Notes: generated by a model not told the origin, from the sequence alone. A stretch of DNA of 64,000 nt from Arcuatula senhousia (GCA_963971305.1 OZ020307.1:54061702-54125701); one strand, 5' to 3'; shown: positions 34,640-47,544, counted from the stretch's first letter. Translations and numbers: made by a program.

Positions 34640-35450
34640 CTCTAAGGCTAGCTAAGTAGCCCAGCCGCTAGGGACATAATCAAACCTTCTGCCAATCTAA
34701 ATACATAGTGCAACTACTGAGCCAAGTTTCAGTTCGGTATTTCAAAGAACCTGGGAGGAGTGATGGACGAAGAAATATCAAAATTCCAAAACCTTTGGCA
34801 GAATCTACATTCATAGTGCAACTACTGAGCCAAGTTTCAGTTCGGTATTTCAAAATACCTGGGAGGAGTGATGGACGAAGAAATAATGTACCCTAAATCT
34901 ACCTGTGCAGCCCAGCCCCTAAGAGAAATATCAAAATTCCAAAACCTTTGGCAGAATCTACATTCATAGTGCAACTACTGAGCCAAGTTTCAGTTCAGTA
35001 TTCCAAATAACCTGGAGGAGTTGCGTGACAAAGGAATAATGTGCCTTAGGCTTCCTATGCAACCCAGCCCCTAAGGGCATTATCGAAACTCCGAAACCTT
35101 CGGCAGAATCTACATCCATAGTGCAACTACTGAGCCAAGTTTCAGTTCAGTATTCCAAATAACCTGGAGGAGGTGCGTAACAAAGGAATAATGTGCCTTA
35201 GGCTTCCTATGCAACCCAGCCCCTAAGGGCATTATCGAAACTCCGAAACCTTCGGCAGAATCTACATCCATATTGCAACTACTGAGCCAAGTTTCAGTTC
35301 AGTATTTTAAATAACCTGGGAGGAGTTGCGAAAAGAAAGAATAATGTGCCTTTAGACTACCTATGCAGCCCAGCCACTAGAGGCATTATCAAAATTCCGA
35401 AGCCTTTGGCAAAGTCCCTAACCACAGTGTAATTAATGACCAATGGTTAC
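34640..35450 (+). repeat. ~152-bp tandem repeat, five copies
   Basis: gtgcaactactgagccaagtttcagtt begins at 34709, 34816, 34969 and 35121, with a ttgcaac variant at 35273. Periods are 107 (a shortened unit), 153, 152 and 152. Each unit has a gcagcccagcccctaag segment. It is probably the core of another tandem-core element; a GC-rich remnant (cgccagcgcggggataa) lies near 35540. Confidence 0.85.
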
Positions 35451-35877
35451 AGAAATTATCAGACATTAACGCCATACGTACGTAACGTACATTTATATTA
35501 ACGTACATTTATATGTACGTACATCGAAAAGCGAAACTCCGCCAGCGCGGGGATAAAAATGTACAAAATAAGTTGGTCGACGCTTCAACTTGAGAAAAAA
35601 AAACACGACCTGCTCAATGAAATGTCTGTGTTAGAATGACATACATTTTACACCAAACGAAACTAATTTTGATGACTAGAAATCAGAAAAAACGACCAAT
35701 CGAATTTTAACTAATCGTATCCGAAGAATAAATCACAAAGGCAAAAAATTCAATGAACCAAAACATATCAAGAAGAAAAACAAAAATAAAGTATTTGAAT
35801 TTTAATATATCATTTAATCAAATCATTAAACAATGAATCTTCAAAGCTTTGTATTTAACTAAAGAAGCGTACTTTTT

Positions 35878-37448
35878 AGCTCGCCTGGACCAAAGGTCCA
35901 TGTGAGTTATTGCCATCACTTGGCGTCCGTCGTCGTCTGTCGTCGTCTGTTACCAATTTTTCAAAAATCTTCTCCTCTGTAACTACTGAACAGAATTTAA
36001 TGAAACTTGGTATGAAGGATCCTTAGGGTGTCCTGCACCAACTTTGTGTTTTGATTTCTGGTCAATCAAAAAAAACCAAACATTGCCGCCATGACTAGAA
36101 TAGACCAGGGTGGTAAGACTACTGTTTTTTGCTTGTAAATCAAAAAGTATAAGAGATAGATAAAATCTGATACACCTTACTGCTTCATAATCAAAAGTTC
36201 TACAAAAGTCTCCATTTGGTCGAAGTTGTCAGATGATCCCTTATAGGGGTTACATCCCCTTGAAGGTGAACAAATAGCGTTTTTTCTTGTTTTTGGTTAA
36301 TAGAATGAATACTATTGCAGATATAGACAAGCTGTTGCTTAAATGTCCAGATCATTGAGCTCTACAAAAAACTTTATAAGGTAAATGTTGACACCTTTTA
36401 GGGGTTACAGTCGCTTAAAGGCGAAAAATAGTGTTTTTGACCTGTAGAATGAACACTATTGCAGATAGAGAAAAAGATGTTGCTTGCATAAATGTTCAGC
36501 TCATTCAGCTCTTCAAAAGTCTTTATAGTGTCGAAGTTGTCAGATGACCCCTTATAGGGGTTACAGCCCCTTAAAGGTGAAAAAATAGTGTTGTTGGCAA
36601 GTAGAATGAAAACTATTGCAGATAGAAAAAAGATGATGCTTGCTTAAATGTTCAGCTCATTTAGCTCTACAACAGTCTTAATCGGGCCATAGTTGTCAGA
36701 TGACCCCCTATAGGGGTTGCTGTATCTTAAAGGCGAAAAATAGTGTTTTTGGCTTAAAAAAATGAAAGCTATTGCAGATAAAGAAAAGCTGTTGCTTGCT
36801 TAAATGTTTAGCTCATTTAACTGTACAAAAGCATTCATAAGGTCGAAGTTGTCAGATGACCCCTTATAGAGGTTACAGCCCCTTAAAGGCAAAAATAGTG
36901 TTTTTGGCCTATAGAATGAAAACTATTGCAGATAGATAAAAGTTGTTGCTTGCTTAAATGTTCAGCTTCATTTAGCTCTACAAAAGCATTCATAGGTCGA
37001 AGTTGTCAGATGATCCCTTATAGGGGTTACATTCCCTAAATTAACATCATGTTATTGGCAGATGATCCCTTAAAGGGGTCATGGCCCTTTATGGATGAAA
37101 GAAGCAGAGGTACCAATGGGGTATCCGAATGTCAAAAGTCCGAAAGGGCAGAGACTAAACCAGTAAACACAAACAAGAACGGGACAAAAACAGACAACAC
37201 GTAAAACATGGAAACACAAAACAACTGAATATCAATCAACAACGCGAACTCCAGTCGAAACAAGAGTGAACTCAGGTGCTCCGGAAGAGTAAGCAGTTCC
37301 TAGTGTTTTTTTGCTTATAGAATGAAAACTATTGCAGATAGAGAAAAGCTTCTTGCTTAAACATTCAGCTAATTTAGCTTTACAATAGTCTTCATAGGGT
37401 TGACACCAATACCAGGTGAGTGATTCAGACTCCTGGGAGCTTCTTGTT
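35878..37448 (-). mobile_element. HINE/pearl-like element, CACCTGG family, copy 4
   Basis: On the minus strand it starts (at 37448) with the CAAGAAGCTCCCAGGAGTCTGAAT motif and has about seven cores. The GACGACGG microsatellite is at 35925-35950, and the closing hairpin is at 35878-35910 (AGCTCGCCTGGACC...GGTCCATGTGAG). A foreign block at about 37100-37300 (aaacacaaacaagaacggg...gtgaactcaggtgctcc) interrupts the core array and matches a dispersed repeat near 18330-18430. Confidence 0.75.
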
Positions 37449-37639
37449 TGTAAGGTTTCAACCTTTTTGTGATGGAACTATCCCAATCGGGATAGATCAT
37501 TTCTCAGCTATTTATTTATTTCCAGTTCATGTGCACTTGGTTTATAAAATGTTAAAACAACTCAATATGAAGTACTTTATAGTTCAGAATTAACTTCTTA
37601 ATTTCGCTTTTGGTTGTAGGTTTTAAAGATTAATATAGT

Positions 37640-37805
37640 CAATTGCATTAAATGATGATGATGATAAATGAAAAATGGGGGTGGGTTGGAGAAAAACAGG
37701 AAATTTTGAAGAACCACAGGAAAAAGGGAGAGATGAGTAAGGGCGGAAAATTTAGCCAATGTGGCGCACTATTGGCGGTGCACAAAGGGGTCTTTTACGT
37801 GCACG
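37640..37805 (-). repeat. Dispersed SINE-like repeat, copy 3 (minus)
   Basis: Its reverse complement matches the copy at 59520-59760 through gcacgtaaaaga, ccgccaatagtgc, attttccgccc and ccatttttcatttatcatcatcatca. An open frame across it is not a gene. Confidence 0.65.
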
Positions 37806-38930
37806 AAGCGTGGCGCTCTCCACACACGTTAGTACACTGTGGTCAGCGGTCAGGTTTCCGTATTATAGACCTGACAACTCCCGCGGACGAGGGCCACCCT
37901 ATTTAGCCACCTAGAAATACACCTTCGTCGCTCCCTTTGCTGAGCACTAAATCCAATGCCAGAATCCCAAGATTCCAAGAACCTAAGTCGCCTCTAACGT
38001 CAAGCTAGGCTTTGCTGCTGGCCTATTCGCAGCCCAAGCCCCGCAACGGGACAATGAAACTTTAAAGGTGACAAAATATTTAGAAACCAAATAAGTAATT
38101 ATATGAAAACTTCTGTCAAAGAAGTTAGTGAAAATACAATCATTGTAAAAAAAAATCACTCATCGTTGATTAAATGCTGCCCCAAATACGGACACTCAGA
38201 GCCCAGATATCGGGTCAGGCCGTTTTAAAATCAAAGCGAGTTGGATATGTGACCAGGTGTTTGGTTGGGGCAGCTCTGCAATAAAAAAATACCGGGGTCG
38301 TCAAGCTTTAATTGTAATACGAATAAAATAAGTTCACAGTGTTGGAAAAAATCCAGACCCGCCACTGATCGATACCGTTTGTCAAACTCTTTCGCAGTAG
38401 GTACTTATCTTTGCTGACTGAAAGTGGTACCGGATAATCCCCACCGCTGGATACTTTCATGAATTCGACTAGATTTCTGTCGAACATTTTAATTTTTATG
38501 AATTGTTCATTTTTTAATTATTGTTTATTTAAATTCCAAATTTATGGCCCATATTTTTTTTTATTACAAGCAACGTGGTTGTGTAATGCATCGTGGTATA
38601 GAGAGTACTTGTCATGGTTTGTATTTATAGAAACTGGGGTCACAATTGGTCACTTTGGGGTCACAAGAGGTCATCACAGAAGAAGTCCGGCAAGCCTGTT
38701 GCAGTCATTAGTGCACAGACCAAGGGATGAAAAATGGAACTGTGAGGAGTTTGACCGTTTGTAATGGATTTTTATTTATTTGGTTAGTTTTTCAGAGATA
38801 CTGTAGATTTTCCATGGAAAGTAATACTGCTACTGCATTTGTTTGGTCACACGATAGTGGCCTAGTGTGATGCGGGATTAATATCTTGTTCACTCAAATG
38901 CACTCCAAGGAACACGCGAATCGAGCCAGG
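37806..38930. other. Non-coding DNA
   Basis: No gene is supported. The interval 37806-38060 is probably further dispersed repeat. Confidence 0.45.
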
Positions 38931-38935
38931 TAATT

Positions 38936-39263
38936 TTTACTAACACTTTATATAGGCAAATAGAGTCTAAAGATTTTTACTAACATGTTAAGGATTTTTC
39001 ATGACCCTAACTATATTGTCGTATGGAAAGCCGTAGTGGATCTCTTAATTAACAATTTATTTACAATTGGTGTCAAGGGGAAATGTTTAAGTTCCATGAG
39101 TTCGATTCAATTATTTGACGAACGTTCAATTTATATTTCGAACGAGCCCAGCCTTTATGAATGTTAAGTAAAGTTATTTCATTCAATTTGTTTTGATATG
39201 TATAAAGTTAATGCAATTGATTGTAAGAGAAATCTTTTTCGGAGTTTAGTAAAAATTACCTGG
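38936..39263. mobile_element. 328-bp TIR element (CCAGGTAATTTTTACTAA)
   Basis: CCAGGTAATTTTTACTAA at the left is the exact reverse complement of TTAGTAAAAATTACCTGG at the right (18 bases). GAG on both sides may be a 3-base duplication. A diverged copy lies at 60881-61431. About 24 bases of left flank are also similar between the copies, so the true left edge may be slightly farther out. Confidence 0.65.
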
Positions 39264-39335
39264 GAGTGAAATGGAAACAATGTACATTTATAGCGAATAT
39301 TTATAATCATATGACTTACTTGACTTAAGCCTTCT

Positions 39336-40655
39336 TCACTCCCCTGTGGAGTATAGGCCACTGACAATCTTTCTCCACCTGTCTCTGTCTTTCGCAAGTT
39401 GGTGAATGTTGTTCCATGTATATTCCTTCTCTTGCATTTCTTTTTCCAGTACCCTTCTCCATGTAAGTCTTGGTTTTCCTCTTTTTCTTTTTCCCTGAGG
39501 TGTCCATTGAAGTGCTTGGCAAGTGATGTTTGACTTGCTTTTGCGTAGAGTGTGACCCAGCCACTTCCATTTTCTTTTCTTAATTTCTTGAACAATAGGT
39601 GTTTGATTTGTTCTTTGCCAAAGTTCTTCATTCGAGATTTTGTTGGGCCACCATATCTGAAGGATGGATCTCAAGCATTTGTTGACAAATATCTGCAGCC
39701 TGTTTATGTTGTTGACTGTGAGGCTCCATGTTTCTGAACCATAAAGCAAGACCGACTTGACATTGCTTTTAAATATTCTAAGCTTCGTCTTTGTTGTTAT
39801 CTGTCTTGATTTCCAGACTTTTCTTAGCATGCCAAAAGCAGTGTATGCTTTTGCTAATCTTGCTTTCACATCATCTTCTGTTCCTCCAAGGTAATTTACT
39901 ACACTTCCCAGATATACAAATGATGTTACATTTTTAAGTTGTGTGGTTTCTATTTCAATATTATTGATGTTATTTGTATTTATTCTCATAATTTTGGTCT
40001 TTTCCTTGTTTATACGAAGTCCTATCTTTGCTGCATTTTCAACCAATATGGATGTTTTATCTTGCATTTGGTCATGAGTATGGGAAAGAAGAGCCAGATC
40101 ATTAGCAAAATCCAGATCATCTAGTTGGTTTACAAGATTCCACTGGATTCCATTTCTTCTCCCTGATGTTGATTGCCTCATGATCCAATCAATGGCCAGT
40201 AGAAAAAGAAAAGGGGAAAGTAAGCAGCCTTGCCTGAAACCTGATCTTATTTCAAATTCTTTACTTGTGTCGCCACCATGTACCACCTGGCATTTCATTC
40301 CCTCATACATATTCTTAATAAGGGTGACAATTTTGCATGGTACTCAATAGCTGTCCAAGAAATTCCATAAGATTTCTCTGTCAAGACTGTCGAATGCTTT
40401 CTCAAAGTCAATAAAGTTGACATAGAAAGAGCTATTCCATGCCATTGACTGTTCTATTATCATTCTCAAGGTGGCTATTTGGTCAATACAAGATCTCTCT
40501 CTTCTAAACCCTGCTTGATGGTCTCGCAGTTTCTTGTCTACAGATGATTTAATTCTGTCAAGAATGATTCTGTTTAGTATTTTCCCAGGTACAGAAAGTA
40601 ACATTATGCCTCTATAGTTTTTACATTGGCTTAAGTCTCCTTTCTTTGGAAGTTT
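39336..40655 (-). pseudogene. LINE reverse transcriptase and C-terminal domain
   Basis: RT motifs in order: HQAGFRRERSCIDQIATLR, then YVNFIDFEKAFDSLDRE (palm Asp), then one in-frame TGA at about 40347, then IRSGFRQGCLLSPFLFLLAID and LDFANDLALLSH. The last should read FADD; the second catalytic Asp is replaced by Asn, so this copy should be inactive. The C-terminus has RGKPRLTWRRVLEKEM and the usual WKWLGHTLRK segment. A frameshift in an A-run at about 40660 separates it from the upstream part. Confidence 0.8.
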
Positions 40656-42175
40656 TATGATGTATCCTTTTTTTCCAGTCTTCTGGAAGTTCTTCTGTTA
40701 CCCAAATTTTTGCTAAGAGAGGTTTTTAATATCTTCGCTGTTGTTTTAGTGTCTGCTTTCAGGTCCTCTGCTGGTATTAAGTCTGGTCCTGGGGATTTAC
40801 CATTTTTCAGGGTCTTTTTGGCTTTTATAATTTCATTTGTTGATGGAGCTGAGCAGTTTATAGCAAGGTATTCTGCTGCAGGTTGAATATCTGCCATAAT
40901 TTCTGGTGTTGAGTGGTTAAGCAGTTCGGTAAAGTGATCTGCCCATCTATGTCTTTGTTCTTCCATTGAGTTCAAGGTATTGCCATTTTTGTCTTTTACT
41001 GTTTTTTTCTGATTTTGAAGATTTCCCTGATAGTTGTCGTGTGATTTCATACAGTTCTTTCATATTTCTTTGCTCTGATGCTATTTCCGCTCTTGTTGCA
41101 AGTTTTTCAAAATAGCAGTTCTTATCATTTTTCACACTTCTCCTCACTTCTCTATGTTTTTCTTTATAGTCTGACTCATATTTGGCTTTCTTTGATCTTG
41201 TTTTTACGCTTATACATTGTTCATGTATTTTTCGTCTTTCATCAATTTTTTGGAGTGTATGCTGGGAAATCCATGGCTTGTTCTTCTTTTTCTTCCTCCC
41301 TAATTCCTCATCGCAAGTTAATGTGATTAGATCTTTAATATCAGCCCAATTATTTTTAACTGTGTAGTTGTCCTGAGGTTTTTCTTCTAAAACCTGGTAT
41401 CTGTTATTCAGACTTATTGTAAAGTGATGTTTGATGTTGTCATCTTTAAGTTTTTCTACCTCATATCTATATTTACTGTTGTTTTGAATGCACCTCATCA
41501 AATTAAGCTGGATTTTTCCTACTACCAGAAAATGGTCAGATGCTGCATCTGCTCCCCTCATAGCTCCTGCATCCAATAATGATCTTCTAAACTTGAAACT
41601 AATACTAATGTGGTCTATTTGGTTTTGGGTACGATGGTCAGGAGACAACCAAGTGATTTTGTGTATGTTTTTGTGCGGGAAGACTGTGTGACTGTTTTAC
41701 GAAGTTGTTTTCAGCACAAAAATCTGCAAATAGCTGCCCATTTTCATTCATCTCTCCTTTTCCATGTTTCCCCATTATTCTTTCATATCCGGTGTTATCA
41801 TTTCCTAGTTTAGCATTGAGGTCTCCCATTACAATTGTCATTTCCCTTTCCCTTTTGTCCTTCAAAGCTGCTTGTAGTATGGTATATAATTCTTCTTTCT
41901 TTTCATATTCTGCATCGTTAGTCGGTGCATAGCACATGATAATATTCAGGTTGATTCTCTTATTTGAAGTTCTGAATTTAGCTTTTATCATTCTGGAGTT
42001 TATGGGTTCCCATCCAATCATTGCTTTTTCTGCTTGTTTGGAAAGCATGATTGCCACCCCCTCTGTATGATGTGCGTTGTCATCCTCATGGTCTGAGAAT
42101 ATGATAGTTTGGCCTGAATTTGTCTTGAAATTCCCACTTTGTATCCATCTTGTTTCGCATAGTTGTTTTTCAGTG
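40655..42175 (-). pseudogene. LINE endonuclease and linker region
   Basis: Pieces in order: SETRW-like start with GVAIMLSKQAEKAMIGWEP (about 42150-42000); NIIMCYAPTNDAEYEKKEE and VMGDLNAKLGNDN (the endonuclease GDxN motif) to about 41640; then, after a frameshift, SPDHRTQNQIDHISIS (the endonuclease C-terminal SDH-type motif follows as ASDHFLV) from 41648; and a charged linker. A second frameshift near 41050-40950 leads to the pre-RT segment ending in KNGKSPGPDLIPAE (about 40790). The first ~60 residues of the endonuclease are absent. Confidence 0.75.
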
Positions 42176-42350
42176 TGAGACGACCAGCTCGAGATGCAAG
42201 CTCACACTGGTCATGCAGGTAACCAATAATTACCGCCGGTACTGATAATGATCGATGATGTCGACTAATGAAATGCAATGTTATTTTAAACTTTCGGTTT
42301 TTAGAATGAAGTCACTTAAGGTTTCAGAATATACAAATTTCTTACAGAAG

Positions 42351-42522
42351 AACTAGGTACTTACACGCGTTCTTGATGACGATCTTTCACCCGTGAAATT
42401 TTTTTTGGTCTTTTGACTCGTTCCGCTGCGCTCCAATCGCCAAAGGACTATACATTCTTTCACTCGTGAAAGATCAGCCGGTCTTTTCCAAGAACTTATG
42501 TAAGAACCTATAATACCTAGTT
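42351..42522. mobile_element. Small fold-back element
   Basis: CTAGGTA...GTTCTTG...GATCTTTCACCCGTGAAA on the left is mirrored on the right by TTTCACTCGTGAAAGATC...CAAGAACTTATG...TACCTAG. The inverted match is imperfect with spacer differences. Total length is about 170 bases, non-coding. Confidence 0.5.
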
Positions 42523-45500
42523 TCATATAAAATATCGAAAGCAATATAGGATATAAACATAAAATCAACCATTTTCAATAGCGAAAATCATTTACAAATT
42601 TGTCTACGAAAAAATATTTGTTTACTAACAAAAAAAAGCCAACAGACAATTTTTTTGGTTTGATTTTAAACATATGAACAACAAAAATACGGCTATGGTA
42701 CTAAACTAATCTACAAATCGAAAAGCAATTATAACTTAAAAATATTTGTGAAACTTTACAAAAAATCATATTCATGAGCTTAATCCCGCCTTAAGCATGT
42801 GCACTGTTTTTTATTTTGTTTATAAACTTTGCTTGACCAAAACTGTGTATCGAGATTTTAGCCCGTAGAAATATTCACGACGACGAAAACACCAGTCGCC
42901 AAACAAAGAAAATGACATGTATGGCTTGTATTTCATAAATAAAGATGATGAAGATAGTTCACATTTAATTTGTTTAATCTATTGCATATTAATGCCTTCA
43001 GGTACAAAACAATTGAGATCCCGATCAATTGCCGTAATAAATATAATGTACACTAAAAATACGGTCAATGTATACCCCAGAATATCCAAGAATACCCCAA
43101 AATACCCAAAAATATCCAATAATACCCCAAAATACTATAAAATACTATGAAGATATTACGTATATTCAATATATCTGTAAGAGTTTATAATAACAAAAAC
43201 TAAGATGACTTAAGAACTTTATGATAATTTGAATTCAAAATTTATAAGATTTTTAATTTCCCATGGTAAAAATGATAATACCATGGGAATGTGTCATTTT
43301 CCCATGGGATCTAATCAAAATCCCATAAAATCCCATGGGAATAATTTTCACTGGATATTACCGACTATGGTTTAGCGTTGACAAACTGGAAAACGTTCTT
43401 AAAAAAATAATGGTGTGTGATTTTTTGGCAGAAAGAGAACAATAGTAGAAATAAGGTAGAATGCAGACAAGGATTATAATTCTATTGACCATTAATCAAT
43501 CAATATGGTCGAATAATTTTGAGCGAAATAAACCTAGTTTAAGGCAAATTGGGTAACAAATTGATATTCAAAGCTTTCTTTTATTACGTTTGGGTCCAAA
43601 TGACATTAATAAATTGGGGACGAAAAAAATATGATTTTGGTAGACATAAGCCTTTCAGAAAAAGTTTTACAAATTAAAATAAAAAGATTTTTTTAGTTAC
43701 TACTTGTCTTTTATAAATTCTATACGTAGATTTTACTCAATAGATTTGATATAGTAGATTAAGCTGCTTTTAAAAAGTTGAATGTTTACCCCTTTTATGC
43801 CCATAATTTTGGGAGACCTAAAAAATATGCCAATCAATTATTTAATGATAAGGAACATTATTGTAAAATTTCAAAACAATCAGCAAACCAAAACTTAAGT
43901 TTTCATCAAAACCAAAAAAGTTTCATTTTAAGCCACTTTTTGGTCCTAATTTCCAAACGAAAGGAGGGTACACCCAAAATTAACCCCATCCTTCTGTTTA
44001 GCATTTGGTCAACCAGAAGAAAAGTTATTGTGGAAACAAACACACAAAAAAGTCGCATTTTTTGCCCCTTTTGGGCCCCTAGTTTCTGAGCGGAATAATA
44101 TAATTATCCTGAAAGGTGCACATCTTCAATATATCTGTAATCATGGCGTGTAAAATTCTAGAAAGATTTAATATTTGGTTTTTAGGCAAGCATTAGCTGC
44201 CATATGTAGTAATAAGATTACTGCTTGCTTTTGATTAGCAATTATATTTTCAGCCTAGACGGAGTTATCTACCTACTGTATTCTTTATTTTCTATACTAC
44301 TTTTCAAAAGATGATCAAATATGTTACATTTTTGTAAGTATCAATGCATTTTTATTAAACAAAAAAAAGTTATTGAAGTCGTTTGGGCAATTCAGGCGCC
44401 TAGGAGCCTCTAATTGTGATCAATAAAGACCATAAGAATACATGTAAGACATAAGGTAATTTAACGAATCAAGGGCCCCCCCAAGAGGCATACAAACCAT
44501 CAATTTCCAAGATATTATTGTATGAAAAATCATAGAAATAACATTGGTCATACAAGTATATGCCAGATAGAAACAAGTGTTTAAGAAGTCTTGAGTGATA
44601 TTTAATGTAATTAATATCATTTGACGCAGGGACAGTTCGAAAATAATTCACAAATGTCGCAGAAGAATTTAAGTAGAAAATGTTCCTCTGATTTTTTTTT
44701 TATAAAAAAAAAATATCACTTAATCATACGGTCCTTCAAGGTAGATTTTGGTTAAGAAAGCCTCCCAATTTCTATTTTTAGTTAATGATCACGACAATTT
44801 TATCGTTGCATGATTATAATCAGATATAACAAGATTTATTTCTTATCAGAAATTGAGCTTGAAATGCATTTTTAGGCAAGCGCCAGCGAAGCCTTATGGA
44901 GTCTATAGAGTAGTGATGATTTTCGCGTTTTTTTCCGTCTAGACGGGGTGATCTTCCTGCATTCAGTGTGGAATAAAAAGCTTTATTTTCTATATTACTA
45001 TTCAATATTTGTTAACATGATACACACTTCTATAAATCTCCATTTTTATTGGCATTTTATATGACCGGCACGAGTTTTATTTGTTCCTTTGCATCTTTCA
45101 TGAGGAACTATTTAGTTAAAGGCGATAGAATATACATTATGTATTCATCTATTACTTGATTTGTTCGTATAAATATTTCTGTTATTTGATTGGGTAATGC
45201 AAGGAAAATAAATATCTTCTCCATTCATAAAATTCAGTATACAATACACATCATTGGGACGAGTTCATTTTAATCGAAGGGGTGTTTCAATCGATAACCA
45301 TTTTAACACGATACCTGTCTTGTGTGTGTAACTTTAAATTTGGGGGCCTTTCTTCGCTCACCAAAATTAATATTTCGCAAACATTTTGAACAATATACTT
45401 TAACAGAGAATAAATCTATTATAAGTCTTATATATTTCGCTTGCCTTTAAACGCTTTAGCGCTTTGATTAATGTTCGCAATTTTATACTGTTATCTTTAC

Positions 45501-45802
45501 AGTGGTAAACCACTTATTCATATTCATTTGTCATGTTTGTAAAGTCAGCACGTGTGTGTTTAAAAAAATGCATGAATTTGTATATGTATATAGACATTTG
45601 TTATATGTAAAAGTAAATTTTAAAGGTACGTCAGTAAACCTGTTTGTTATGAAGTACATTTTGAGTAAGATTATAAGAAGCATATATTTAACTTTTCCAT
45701 TCTAGATATTCATGATACATGAACATATACAAAAATATATGCATGATTGCCGTGAATTGTTGATAAGACTTGATTTACACATGGCGAACTGATAATAACG
45801 CT
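42523..45802. other. Long non-coding stretch with repeat remnants
   Basis: No gene is supported. It contains a CCATGGGA/ATACCCCAAA simple-repeat patch (43065-43345) and a segment at about 43840-44095 that resembles the ggggccc-containing part of the 1.36-kb unit (ttttgggcccctagtttctgag). It also holds a diverged duplicate pair (about 44184-44330 and 44872-45015, sharing aggcaagc and ttattttctatattact). Confidence 0.45.
43065..43345. repeat. ATACCCCAAA minisatellite and CCATGGGA cluster
   Basis: Five or six imperfect 'aataccccaaaata/tatccaa' units lie at 43070-43145. At 43259-43345 there are four CCATGGGA/TCCCATGG motifs within 90 bases. No function is proposed. Confidence 0.6.
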
Positions 45803-47544
45803 CACAATCACTTGGCGTCCGACGTCCGTCCGTCCTTCTGTCGTTCGTTAACTTTTTCAAACATTAACTCCTCTGACACCATAAATCCAATTGGACCGAA
45901 ACTTGGAAGAGTTTTTATTTGGCATGGGTGGTTCAATGCTATGTTTGGATTTTTGATTCTTTAAAACACATGGCCACCTTGGCTAAAATAGAACATAGGG
46001 GTAAATTGCAGTTTTATGCAAAAAAAAAAACTCTAAAACGGTGACAAATATCAAAATTCGGGTAAAGTAAAATTATCAGCACCTCAAGATCTTTTAAGTG
46101 CCTGGGAATTTTGAAGAAGATCCAATAATTCATGTAAGAGTTATTGTCCTGTTTCTGGATTTTTCCCCCCGAAATTTGCACCTATTAAGCCCAATATCTT
46201 AAAAACAATAAAAGATATTTAAGAAATTTCAATTTCATATTGTTCAGTTCATCAAGATCTACTAAAGATGTTAAAGTTGACGGACTGTTTCTTTTAGCAG
46301 TTATTCGCCAAAGGATGCCAAACCGACCGTTTTAACAGCTTTTCCTCATTTTATTAAAATGGTTCACTCCTCTGACACTTTAGTTTCAATTGCAACCAAA
46401 CTTGGTATAGCTGTTCATTAGCATGTGTGGTAAAAACTATCATACTGATTTTAGATTTGTTGAAAACATGGCTGCTGTTGCTAAAAATAGAATATGGGGT
46501 ATATTGTAGATGGTTTGCTAATAACTCAAAAACAGTAACGGTTTCAATATTCTGATGGGACGAGAAGGGTTCAGCACCTCATAATCTACTTGCTGTTAAA
46601 ATTTGAAGAAGATCGAAACGCCAATTTAGAAATTACATGTTTTCCCCTTTTCTTGATTTTTTTTTGCTAATTTTGTACATGTTAAGCTCGGTGTCTTAAA
46701 TAAACTCGACAAGATATTTGAGAAATTTAAATCGCATATTATTAAGCACATTTTGACCTACAAATTATATAATGGATTCAAAGTTGTAGGATTATTCTTC
46801 TTTGGGGTTATTAATCTTAGAACGTCAAAATTGAATATTTTCTTACTTATGCCCTTTTGTTTTTCAAACCGTTAAAACTAGAGAAAAGGTGCTATTTACA
46901 ATATCAGTTTAAACATATTTATTTATACTTATTGGGAAACAAGCTAAATGCTTCTATAAACCCCTATCAAGTTTGCAGTTTTCGAGTATGGCCTTTGTAG
47001 TGGCTCCCATTTATCCTATTCTTGTCGAAATCTACAAAGGGGTCTTTAAAGTGCACAGGATATTGCTCTTTCCATACACGAGACAACTGTTTTCATCATT
47101 TCCGAAGGACTAGTGTGGTTTCTTGAGACCATCCTCGCAAATGGTGTCAATTAAGAGAGAGTTGGAAAATCGGTCCATTAAATTTCGAACCACGAACCTT
47201 GGTGTTAGAAGCCTGAAGCGTTAACCACTGGTTCTCTCCAATATTGCTTAGTTAGTCCAAGCCTTACAAAAAAACTCAATACAATGGGATTTTCAAATGA
47301 ACCCTTATAGTAGTTATAGTTCCTTAAATGTCATAATAACTGTTTTTAAATATCATCGGCAAAATTTAGAAAATAATGAACAACTTTTGATTGCAAAAAT
47401 TTTCAGCTAATTAAACTCTATATTTCAATGGATTAAGTAAATTGATGTTATCAGATGACCCCTTATTATGACAATATGGCCCTTTAAATGTTAGAAAAGG
47501 CATTAAAGTCAGGTAAGCGATTCAGGCTCATGGGAGCCTCTTGT
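45803..47544 (-). mobile_element. HINE/pearl-like element, diverged relative of the CACCTGG family
   Basis: On the minus strand it begins with the CAAGAGGCTCCCATGAGCCTGAATC motif (near 47544). It ends near 45803 with GGACGGACGGACGTCGGACGCCAAGTGATTG, but the closing hairpin is lost. The inner cores (e.g. ctcaagatcttttaagtgcctgggaa, near 46082 and again near 46576) differ from those of the other copies, so this is a separate subfamily. Confidence 0.6.
46960..47245 (-). mobile_element. SINE with tRNA-like head
   Basis: On the minus strand 47240-47175 reads like a tRNA head: an A-box-like GAACCAGTGGTTAACGC and a B-box-like GGTTCGTGGTTCGAAA about 30 bases later. A body follows (ccatt..cgaggatggtctcaagaaacc, tgtagatttcgacaagaatagg) that recurs near 31540-31590 and 23040-23460. 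It lies inside the tandem-core element. These are internal pol III promoter boxes; no folded tRNA is implied. Confidence 0.5.

Larger units (their letters stand above)
39264..42175 (-). mobile_element. APE-type LINE, 5'-truncated, decayed
   Basis: This non-LTR retrotransposon on the minus strand contains, in order, an apurinic-type endonuclease, a linker, reverse transcriptase and a C-terminal domain. It begins inside the endonuclease (LCETRWIQSG at about 42165) and ends just after the C-terminal stop near 39336. The protein style resembles the RTE/BovB-like sequences often annotated as 'craniofacial development protein 2-like' in invertebrates. The clade is tentative. The 3' end lies directly beside the TIR element at 38936-39263. 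Confidence 0.8.

Noticed and set aside
39179..39631. Alternative minus-strand frames overlapping the LINE C-terminal domain
   Set aside because: Shadows of the real LINE reading frame.
47175..47240. Functional tRNA gene
   Set aside because: Only A- and B-box-like motifs are present; no acceptor stem or cloverleaf can be drawn, so it is a SINE head.
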